Source: Bacteroidota bacterium (GTDB lineage: Bacteria; Bacteroidota; Ignavibacteria; UBA10030; F1-140-MAGs086). From it: a stretch of DNA of 8,807 nt. The position numbers and the translations under genes are program-made. The notes under the pieces are model-generated. The model was not told where the DNA came from. It saw nothing but the letters and a program-made list of their open reading frames with translations, and ran no database searches. Every line of letters begins with the position of its first letter. Within the stretch, counting starts at the first letter, position 1. Positions 1 through 5,944 of this stretch are shown in pieces. The stretch covers positions 1-8,807 of the forward strand of contig SXSO01000141.1 in assembly GCA_005792205.1 (NCBI GenBank), in the 5' to 3' direction.

Positions 1-371
1 GAACTCCAATTTTTTCCACTATCTAATGAATAGTGAGAAAAAATTCCAGGAGAAAATCCGAGATGAAGTAAAATAAAAACTCCATTTTCGTCAATAGTAA
101 TTGCAGGATCACCACGATGAAAATTGATTGGTGCTCCTTTACAAGTATCACTTCCGTTCCAACTTTCTCCAAAATTTGTTGAAATATAAATACCTTCACT
201 GATAAATCCTGTATTCAAATTTATTGTGTTTGCAGAAAGAAAATATATTGAATCATTTTTTGGATGCTTTACAACAAATGGTTCAGTTTGAGTTGCAAAA
301 CTTGGAAAAATTCTAACTTGTGAAAATAAATTTGCAGATAAAAAAAATAAAAATAAAATTTTAAATATCAT
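1..371 (-). CDS. Secreted BNR/Asp-box repeat protein (sialidase-type propeller), N-terminal part only
   Basis: The frame is open from ATG at 371 down to the left edge, giving 123 residues with the C-terminus outside the window. Residues 1-17 form a signal peptide (MIFK, a hydrophobic run, then LFS before Gln18), so the product is exported. Two Asp-box motifs (S/T-x-D-x-G-x-x-W) are visible: residues 64-71 STNFGESW, with Asn in place of Asp, and residues 115-122 SLDSGKNW, canonical. The stretch RGDPAITIDENG (about 87-97) is typical of exo-sialidase/BNR-like secreted proteins of Bacteroidota. Asp boxes are structural loops of beta-propellers and do not prove sialidase activity; no catalytic arginine triad can be checked in this fragment. 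The gene starts inside the end of the TonB receptor gene (11-nt overlap, 361-371), so the two are probably co-transcribed and translationally coupled. Secreted-propeller assignment is good; enzyme function is unknown. Confidence 0.8.
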   Translation of the reverse strand, partial: MIFKILFLFFLSANLFSQVRIFPSFATQTEPFVVKHPKNDSIYFLSANTINLNTGFISEGIYISTNFGESWNGSDTCKGAPINFHRGDPAITIDENGVFILLHLGFSPGIFSHYSLDSGKNWS

Positions 372-2430
372 AAGAAAGAGTTATTGAAAAGAAAAAATTT
401 CTTGGTTCACCAACTTCATAATATTCTTTTTTATTTGAATTAATATTGATAAATGCTGCATAATTTTTATTGAAAATATTATTTATTCCAAGTGATGAAA
501 TAATATTGAAATCATAAAAGGAAAAATTGATTCCACAATTTATATCCAATAAACTATATGAATCAGAAGTTTCTGTATTCTCATCATTTACATACATTTT
601 TGAAATAAAATTGTAGTTTGTTTTTCCAAACAAAGAAATTTTTTCAAAACTTTTTTGATACGAAAGAGATAAAACAAAATTATGTTTTGGAACATTTGGA
701 ACAACATTATTTTTAAAATTTAAAATATCAATTGAAACTAAGTTTTCATCAATAATTTCCGATATATAATTGATATACTTAAAATTTGAAAATGTATAAG
801 ATGACTTCAAATTTATTTTTTCATATTCCAAGTTTGTTCCAATTTCAATTCCATTTCTATTTGTTTTTGCAGAGTTTCTAAAATATGTTTCGTTTCCAAT
901 TGTGAAAGGAACGATTTCGTTATCTACAATTATATTAAAAAATGTTGCTTCAAAATAATTTGATTTAATTCCAACTTCAAAGTTTTTAGATTGTTGTGAT
1001 TTCAAATCTGGATTTATTGTGAGAAATGGACTTGAAGTTAAAAAATTATTTTCTAATTCATTGAATGCAGGGGTATCAAACCCAAAACCAAATGAAGAAA
1101 AAAATGAAATAGAATTAATTGGTTTAAAATTTAAAGCAATTTTTGGAGTAAATTGTTGAAATTTTTTTTGAGAGTTTGTAGATGAAAGTTGTTGATTTTT
1201 TCTTTCAAAAAAAACATTGTCTAATCTTCCTGTAAAAAGTAAATCCAATTTTTCTTCAATCAAATTAAAATTATTTTGTATATAAAAACCAATGTTTCCA
1301 ATAGTTTCATAAGATAATGATTTCAAATTATCACCTTTTAGTCCAGAAAAATTTTCATATTCTTCAATTGGTCCAAATTGATAAAATACATCACCTCCAA
1401 AAGCAAATTCGTTTTCGTTTTTAAATAAATTTTCTTTACTTGTAAATTGAAAATTTCCACCAAAACCATTTCGTATAAATATTCTATAACTTTTTGCAAT
1501 TCGTTCAAAATACTTTGCCGTAAAATATGAAGTAAAATTTATCTGATTATTTTTTTCTTCGTCCATAAATATATTTGTAGAAATTGCAATTCGTCCTTTC
1601 TTTGTTGTTCTTTTTGTGTTTCTATCTAAATCAATTTGATTTGCTTGAAATGGATTTTCATCAAATTGTTCTTTTGTCAAACTTCCAGGAATCAAAATAA
1701 ATCCATCTACAATGTTGATATAAAAATTTATTTTTGCAAATTCATTCAATTTATTTTCAAAACTAGAATTGAAAATTTTCCATTTATCTTTGCTGTGTTC
1801 TCGAAATCCATCATAAGAATTATGAGTAAAAGTGGTTAAAAATTTGTAATTATCGTTTTGAATTTTTAGTTGAATTCCATTGTTATTTAAATTGTAATTT
1901 CCAACTTCTCTAAAAATAGAAACAGAAGATTTTTCAAATGAAATATCATTTAAAAAATTTATCACACCTCCTGGAGCATTTGTATAAAGTGAAGAAGAGT
2001 TTCCTTTTGTGATTTCAATTTTTCCAATTGCGTGTAAATCAATTGCTTCAATTCGTGTTTGTCCATCTGGTTCAGATTCAGGAATTCCATCAAGTAAAAT
2101 TCTAATTCCTCTAATTCCTGAATTAGAGCGGCTTCCAAATCCACGAATTGAAATTCTCATATCGTGATTTCCATATCTTGATTGAAGAAAAACTCCCGGA
2201 ACATTTTTTAAAACATTATTAATAGAATTTTTTTTTTCAAACTGAAACTCTCTTTTTTCAATTCTATTTATGGAAAATGGAATGTCAATAATTTTTTTTT
2301 CAATTCGTGTTCCACTTATTACAAACTCCTCAATTTGAAAACTTTTTGTCGTGTCAATTTGGTTTTCTAAAAGTTCGCTTTGTGAAAATGAAATTGAAAT
2401 AGAAAAAATTAAAGTAAAAAATAATTTCAT
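361..2430 (-). CDS. TonB-dependent outer-membrane receptor (FecA/YncD-like plug)
   Basis: This 689-residue protein is an outer-membrane beta-barrel that imports a scarce ligand using energy from TonB/ExbBD. Residues 1-16 are a signal peptide with cleavage likely before Gln17. A TonB-box-like segment lies near 34-42 (EEFVISGTR). The plug domain spans about 48-160, with SIRGFGSRS at 94-102, RILLDGIP at 110-117, PDGQ at 121-124 and NAPGGVINF at 151-159. The rest is a 22-strand-type barrel ending in NNIFNKNY, EVGEPRNFFF and a final amphipathic strand. There is no N-terminal carboxypeptidase-regulatory-like domain and no SusD neighbour, and the length is modest, so it is not a SusC-type glycan importer. 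The RGFGSRS / DGIP / PDGQ pattern resembles FecA- and YncD (PqqU)-type plugs, which suggests a metal-chelate or small-cofactor ligand; the substrate cannot be assigned. The last residue is Ile where outer-membrane barrels usually end in Phe. The ATG at 2430 gives a clean signal peptide. No Shine-Dalgarno sequence precedes it. Confidence 0.93.
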   Translation of the reverse strand: MKLFFTLIFSISISFSQSELLENQIDTTKSFQIEEFVISGTRIEKKIIDIPFSINRIEKREFQFEKKNSINNVLKNVPGVFLQSRYGNHDMRISIRGFGSRSNSGIRGIRILLDGIPESEPDGQTRIEAIDLHAIGKIEITKGNSSSLYTNAPGGVINFLNDISFEKSSVSIFREVGNYNLNNNGIQLKIQNDNYKFLTTFTHNSYDGFREHSKDKWKIFNSSFENKLNEFAKINFYINIVDGFILIPGSLTKEQFDENPFQANQIDLDRNTKRTTKKGRIAISTNIFMDEEKNNQINFTSYFTAKYFERIAKSYRIFIRNGFGGNFQFTSKENLFKNENEFAFGGDVFYQFGPIEEYENFSGLKGDNLKSLSYETIGNIGFYIQNNFNLIEEKLDLLFTGRLDNVFFERKNQQLSSTNSQKKFQQFTPKIALNFKPINSISFFSSFGFGFDTPAFNELENNFLTSSPFLTINPDLKSQQSKNFEVGIKSNYFEATFFNIIVDNEIVPFTIGNETYFRNSAKTNRNGIEIGTNLEYEKINLKSSYTFSNFKYINYISEIIDENLVSIDILNFKNNVVPNVPKHNFVLSLSYQKSFEKISLFGKTNYNFISKMYVNDENTETSDSYSLLDINCGINFSFYDFNIISSLGINNIFNKNYAAFININSNKKEYYEVGEPRNFFFSITLSYDI

Positions 2431-2499
2431 TTTAAAAACTTTTGAAAAATATACAAGTTATTTTTTTACTTTTTTTTATCTTTAGTTCCAAATTTTTCA
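2431..2499. promoter_or_regulatory. Divergent promoter region between the TonB receptor gene and the plsC operon
   Basis: These 69 bp separate two divergently transcribed units and must hold both promoters, unless transcription starts inside the opposing genes. Bacteroidota promoters carry a -7 element TAnnTTTG and a -33 TTG. For the plus strand, TATCTTTA at 2478-2485 is the best -7 match and would leave a very short leader before the plsC start; TACTTTTT at 2468-2475 with TTTTG at 2440-2444 is an alternative with a 23-nt spacer. For the minus strand, TATATTTT (plus coordinates 2446-2453) is a -7-like match about 15 nt upstream of the receptor start. No well-spaced -33 box was found for it. 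The region is almost pure A/T, so chance matches are likely. Confidence 0.35.
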
Positions 2500-3207
2500 A
2501 TGTCTTACTTAAAAACAGTTACACTTTTAATTTGGCTCATTGCAAATTCAATTTTATATCTATTGTTATTGTTGTTTGAAAGAAATTTATTTTTTTACAG
2601 ATATATTTCTAAAATATTTGCTTTTGGAATTTTAAAAATTTCAGGAATGCAACTTAAATCTTTTGGACTTGAAAAAATTGATATTAAAAAAAAATATATC
2701 TTTATTGCAAATCATTCAAGTTATTTAGATATTCCATGTATGATGGTTTTAATTCCGCAAACATTTGGAATAATTTACAAAAGAGAGTTGCATTTTATTC
2801 CATTTTTTGGACTTGCATTAAAATATTCTCGTGCTCATATTCCAATTGAGAGAAAAAAAAATATGTCAGCGATGCAAAGTTTGGAAATTGCAGCAGAAAA
2901 AATTAGAAATGGAAATTCAATTTTACTTTTTGCAGAAGGTACAAGATCACTTGATGGAAATCTTCAAAAATTTAAAAGAGGTCCATTTTATCTTGCTTTG
3001 AAAAGTGGAGTTGAAGTAGTTCCAGTTACAATAAATGGAACATTTAGAATTTTTCCAAAAAATTCTTTGAAAGTAAATTCGGGAATTGTAGAAGTTATTT
3101 TTGATTCTCCAATTAAAATGGAAATGCAAAATAAAAACGATGAAATGAAATTGATGGAATTGGTAAAAAATTCAATTGAAAAAAATTATAAACTATATGG
3201 TAACTAA
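2500..3207 (+). CDS. plsC: 1-acyl-sn-glycerol-3-phosphate acyltransferase (PlsC family)
   Basis: Transfers an acyl chain to lysophosphatidate to make phosphatidic acid, the branch point of phospholipid synthesis, at the inner membrane. The 235 residues match the usual family length. Residues 4-27 form a hydrophobic membrane anchor. All four acyltransferase motifs are present in order: motif I NHSSYLD at 71-77 (catalytic His72 and Asp77); motif II around 103-119 ending in IPIERK; motif III EGTRS at 146-150, preceded by Phe-Ala where Phe-Pro is usual; and motif IV VVPVTING at 173-180. It opens the plus-strand operon and its end overlaps gatC by 11 nt. There is no Shine-Dalgarno sequence before the ATG. 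Acyl-ACP or acyl-CoA preference cannot be read from the sequence; a related lyso-lipid acyltransferase is the only real alternative. Confidence 0.93.
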   Translation: MSYLKTVTLLIWLIANSILYLLLLLFERNLFFYRYISKIFAFGILKISGMQLKSFGLEKIDIKKKYIFIANHSSYLDIPCMMVLIPQTFGIIYKRELHFIPFFGLALKYSRAHIPIERKKNMSAMQSLEIAAEKIRNGNSILLFAEGTRSLDGNLQKFKRGPFYLALKSGVEVVPVTINGTFRIFPKNSLKVNSGIVEVIFDSPIKMEMQNKNDEMKLMELVKNSIEKNYKLYGN

Positions 3208-3490
3208 AAACGAAGTTGATAAAATTGCACTTCTTTCTCGTCTTGAATTTAAAGAAGAGGAGAAAGAAATTATTACACAAAAGTTTAATAGTGTAATTGA
3301 AACAATGAAAAAATTGGATGAACTTGACACTCAAAATGTTGAACCATTGACACATGTTCTTCCAATGAAAAATATATTTCGCGAAGATGAAAAAGTAGAT
3401 AGTTCTTTGCGAGAAGAAATTTTAAAAAATGCTCCAAAATCAAGTGAAAAACTTTTCAAAGTTCCAAAAGTAATAAATCAAAATGAGTGA
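3197..3490 (+). CDS. gatC: Aspartyl/glutamyl-tRNA(Asn/Gln) amidotransferase subunit C
   Basis: GatC is the small subunit that wraps around and stabilises the GatA-GatB core of the enzyme that converts mischarged Glu-tRNA(Gln) or Asp-tRNA(Asn) to the amide form in the cytoplasm. The 97-residue product has the normal family length and signature: EVDKIALLSRLEF at 6-18, LDTQNVEPLTHV at 43-54, REDE at 62-65, LKNAPKS at 76-82 and FKVPKVI at 87-93. I chose ATG 3197; the frame also has a TTG at 3176, but it would add seven residues not expected in the family. The start lies inside plsC (11-nt overlap) and the stop overlaps the kdsB start by 8 nt, so translation is probably coupled. gatA and gatB are not in this window, so the subunits must be encoded in separate loci. 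This is common for gatC. Confidence 0.93.
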   Translation: MVTKNEVDKIALLSRLEFKEEEKEIITQKFNSVIETMKKLDELDTQNVEPLTHVLPMKNIFREDEKVDSSLREEILKNAPKSSEKLFKVPKVINQNE

Positions 3491-4243
3491 GAAAATAATT
3501 GGAATTATTCCATCTCGTTATTCATCCACTCGTTTATTGGCGAAACCATTGATAGATTTGTGCGGAAAAACAATGATTGAAAGAGTTTATGAAGGAGCAA
3601 AAAATTCAAAATTATTGATAAGATAATTGTTGCAACTGATGATGAAAGAATTGCAAATGTTGTAAAAAAAATTGGAGGAGATTTTGAAATGACTCCACCT
3701 TCAATTCAATCGGGAAGTGATAGAGTTGCATTTGTTTCAGAAAAATTTCCAAATGCTGAAATTGTTGTAAATATTCAAGGAGATGAACCACTTTTAAAAG
3801 GTGAACTTATAGATGAACTTGTTTTTCCAATGTTAAATGACAATTCAATTCAAGTTGCAACTCCAATAAAAAAAATAGAAATAACTGAAGAACTTTTTTC
3901 TCCAAACATTCCCAAAGTTATTGTAGATAAAGATTTTTTTGCAATTTATTTTTCACGATTTCCAATTCCATTTGTTGTAAAAAATTTTGATTCAAAAGAA
4001 TTGCAAAAACATGTCACATATTATAAACATATTGGAATTTATGCGTTTAGAAATTCTGCACTAAAAAACTTTACTCAACTTCCAAAAACTGATTTGGAAC
4101 AAATGGAAAGTTTAGAACAACTTCGTATGCTTTACAATGGATGGAAAATAAAAACAGTTTTAACAAATTACAATACATATTCAGTAGATACATATGCTGA
4201 TGCTGATGTTGTAAGAGAAATTTTGAGAAATAAATTATTATAA
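3483..4243 (+). pseudogene. kdsB: CMP-Kdo synthetase (3-deoxy-manno-octulosonate cytidylyltransferase), interrupted by a -1 frameshift
   Basis: KdsB uses CTP to activate Kdo as CMP-Kdo for attachment to lipid A, an essential step in most LPS-bearing bacteria. ATG 3483 opens a 47-residue frame with the nucleotide-binding motif IIPSRYSSTRLLAKPL, where the usual Pro-Gly after Arg-Leu is Leu-Ala; it ends at TAA 3624-3626. Homology continues without a gap in the -1 frame (open 3593-4243; its first ATG is 3689), with IIVATDDERIA, SGSDRVAF, QGDEP (3776-3790), YFSR (3947-3958), KHIGIYAFR (4025-4051), LEQLR and a final SVDTYADADVVREIL. The joined length, about 253 residues, matches the family, and every later motif is intact, which argues against a long-decayed pseudogene. 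The gene overlaps gatC by 8 nt and pyrG by 1 nt. No second kdsB is in the window. The product may be absent, made by frameshifting, or the lesion may be a sequencing error. Identity is secure; coding status is not. Confidence 0.85.
3593..3623 (+). other. Window in which the kdsB reading frame shifts by -1; holds slippery heptamer A-AAA-AAT
   Basis: The -1 frame is closed by TGA at 3590-3592 and the original frame by TAA at 3624-3626, so the frame change must fall between them. The window contains a run of six A (3599-3604). In the original frame it reads GCA AAA AAT, which fits the X-XXY-YYZ pattern for -1 slippage at 3599-3605. Four bases later a weak hairpin is possible: 3610-3615 pairs with 3623-3628 around a short loop that overlaps the stop. 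AAGGAG lies at 3592-3597, too close to the heptamer to resemble the known dnaX stimulator. A one-base deletion in the A run explains the data equally well. Confidence 0.7.
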
Positions 4244-5871
4244 TGAATAATAAAAATCAAACAAAATATATTTTTGTTACGGGAGGTGTTGTTTCTTCAC
4301 TTGGGAAAGGAGTTGCTTCTGCATCACTTGCGTTGATTTTAAAATGGCATGGTTTTAAAGTTGCAATTCAAAAATTTGATCCATATCTAAATGTAGATGC
4401 AGGAACTATGAATCCATTTCAACATGGTGAAGTTTTTGTCACAGATGACGGTGCCGAAACTGATTTAGATTTAGGTCATTATGAAAGATTTCTTGATATA
4501 AATATGAGTGTTTTGAATTGTACAACTACGGGACAAATATACAATGAAGTAATTCAAAAAGAACGAAATGGAAATTATCTTGGAGCAACAGTTCAAGTTA
4601 TTCCTCACATAACTGATGCGATAAAAAATAAAATTTCTAGACTTTCTAAATCTGAAAATTATGATTTCATAATTACAGAAATCGGTGGAACTATTGGCGA
4701 TATTGAAAGTTTGCCGTTTCTTGAAGCAATACGACAATTTACAATGGAAGTAGGAAAAAAAAATGCAATAAATATTCATGTAACGTTGGTTCCATTTTTA
4801 AAATTTGCGGGAGAGCTTAAAACAAAACCAACTCAACATAGCGTAAAAAATATGCAAGAACTTGGAATTCAACCAGATATTTTAATTTGTAGAAGTGAAT
4901 GCAATTTGAGTTTGGATTTAAAGAAAAAAATTTCATTGTTTTGCAATATTGAAACAGAAGACGTAATTGGTGGATATGATGTTTTATCAAGTTATGAAGT
5001 TCCACTTGCGCTTTATGAAGAAAAAATTGTAGATAGAATATTAGAAAAATCAAACTTGAGTTCAAAAAAAATTTCCACAAAAGAAATATCCAATTGGAAA
5101 AAATTTATTTCAAACTTACATTCTGAAAAGAAAATAAAAATTGCAATTTGTGGAAAATATACATCAACTCCAGATGCTTACAAAAGTATTGTAGAAGCAT
5201 TTGTTCATGCAGGAAGTGCAAATAAAATAAAAGTTGATTTAGTTTGGATTGATGCGGAAGATGTTGAAAAATATGGTCCAAAAAAGTATTTGGAAAATGT
5301 TTGTGGAATATTAATTCCAGGAGGTTTTGGCGAAAGAGGGATTGAAGGAAAAATTTTTGCAATTCAATATGCAAGAGAAAATAAAATTCCATTTCTTGGG
5401 ATTTGTCTTGGGCTTCAAACTGCTGTAATTGAATTTGCAAGAAATGTTTGTAAATTAAAAAATGCAAATAGTAGTGAATTTAAAAATTCTCAATATAATG
5501 TTATACATTTAATTGATTCACAAAAAAAAATAAATTCAAAAGGTGGAACAATGCGACTTGGAAGCAGTGAAATAAAGATTGAAAAAAACTCACTTGCATA
5601 TTCAATTTACAAATCGTCAAAAATTTTTGAACGACATAGACATAGATATGAAGTCAATAATAAGTTTAGAAAAATGTTTGCAATAAATGGATTAAAAATC
5701 AGTGGAGTTTATGAAAAAAATAATTTGGTTGAAATTATTGAACTTTTAAATCATCCGTTTTTTATTGCGGGACAATTTCATTGTGAGTTAAAAAGTAGAG
5801 CAATGAAACCACATCCATTATTTTTTGAATTTGTAAAAGCATCTCTTCAATTTGAAAAGAATAAAAAATAA
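4243..5871 (+). CDS. pyrG: CTP synthase (glutamine-hydrolysing)
   Basis: Converts UTP, ATP and glutamine to CTP in the cytoplasm, the last step of pyrimidine nucleotide synthesis. The 542-residue length is normal. The N-terminal amidoligase domain (about 1-270) has KYIFVTGGVVSSLGKGVASA at 8-27 with the P-loop, KFDPYLNVDAGTMNPFQHGE at 44-63 and DGAETDLDLGHYERF at 69-83. The class-I glutamine amidotransferase domain (about 297-535) has the GGFGERG loop at 360-366, nucleophile Cys388 in LGICLGLQ, and the His513 and Glu515 dyad in QFHCELKSR. The residue between them is Cys514, where Pro is usual; the triad itself is complete. Its ATG shares one base with the kdsB stop (TAATG), so it is translationally coupled to the enzyme that consumes CTP for Kdo activation. 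kdsB-pyrG adjacency is also known in chlamydiae. No attenuator-like hairpin was seen upstream, as expected for a gene inside an operon. Confidence 0.97.
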   Translation: MNNKNQTKYIFVTGGVVSSLGKGVASASLALILKWHGFKVAIQKFDPYLNVDAGTMNPFQHGEVFVTDDGAETDLDLGHYERFLDINMSVLNCTTTGQIYNEVIQKERNGNYLGATVQVIPHITDAIKNKISRLSKSENYDFIITEIGGTIGDIESLPFLEAIRQFTMEVGKKNAINIHVTLVPFLKFAGELKTKPTQHSVKNMQELGIQPDILICRSECNLSLDLKKKISLFCNIETEDVIGGYDVLSSYEVPLALYEEKIVDRILEKSNLSSKKISTKEISNWKKFISNLHSEKKIKIAICGKYTSTPDAYKSIVEAFVHAGSANKIKVDLVWIDAEDVEKYGPKKYLENVCGILIPGGFGERGIEGKIFAIQYARENKIPFLGICLGLQTAVIEFARNVCKLKNANSSEFKNSQYNVIHLIDSQKKINSKGGTMRLGSSEIKIEKNSLAYSIYKSSKIFERHRHRYEVNNKFRKMFAINGLKISGVYEKNNLVEIIELLNHPFFIAGQFHCELKSRAMKPHPLFFEFVKASLQFEKNKK

Positions 5872-5944
5872 GTTAAAACATCGTTGGAGGATTTTTATTT
5901 TTTTTGCATTTTTACCAATAAATTTTAAATAAATTATAAATTTT
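5872..5944 (+). promoter_or_regulatory. Intergenic region upstream of the surface-protein gene
   Basis: A 73-bp A/T-rich gap separates pyrG from the large secreted protein. It holds a TTTGC at 5903-5907 that could serve as a -33 box, and several TAnnTTT-like stretches, including two exact copies of TAAATTTTA at 5919-5927 and 5937-5945 spaced 18 bp apart; the second runs into the start codon. None is at the ideal 19-21 nt spacing from the TTTG. A TTGGAGG at 5884-5890 looks like a ribosome-binding site but has no start codon at a useful distance. No G/C-rich terminator for the pyrG operon was found, so read-through is possible. Confidence 0.3.

Noticed and set aside
1636..2144. Short open frames on the plus strand (1636-1839) and in a second minus frame (1962-2144) inside the TonB receptor gene
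   Set aside because: Both lie wholly inside a gene with unbroken family motifs, their products are low-complexity and have no recognisable domain.
3176..3196. TTG at 3176 as the gatC start
   Set aside because: It would lengthen the overlap with plsC and add residues before the normal family start; ATG 3197 gives the standard length.
2947..3355. Minus-strand frames 2947-3129 and 3113-3355
   Set aside because: Antisense to plsC and gatC; products are rich in Phe, Ile, Lys and Asn as expected from reading A-rich coding DNA backwards.
3592..3597. AAGGAG as a stimulator of recoding or a restart site for the kdsB C-terminal half
   Set aside because: It is only one base before the slippery run, unlike dnaX spacing. 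Close SD spacing is known to favour +1 shifts, not -1, and no in-frame start follows at normal distance.
4471..5467. Minus-strand frames 4471-4779, 4817-5080 and 5105-5467
   Set aside because: Antisense shadows of pyrG, whose sense frame is complete and conserved.
5884..5890. TTGGAGG as a ribosome-binding site
   Set aside because: No start codon at a usable distance; the next ATG is 54 nt away and no other gene in the window relies on such a motif.
5855..5905. A/T-only hairpin spanning the pyrG stop as an intrinsic terminator
   Set aside because: 5860-5869 can pair with 5891-5899 with a one-base bulge and a 21-nt loop, but the stem has no G/C pair and the T run is used up in the stem. Not convincing in DNA of this composition.
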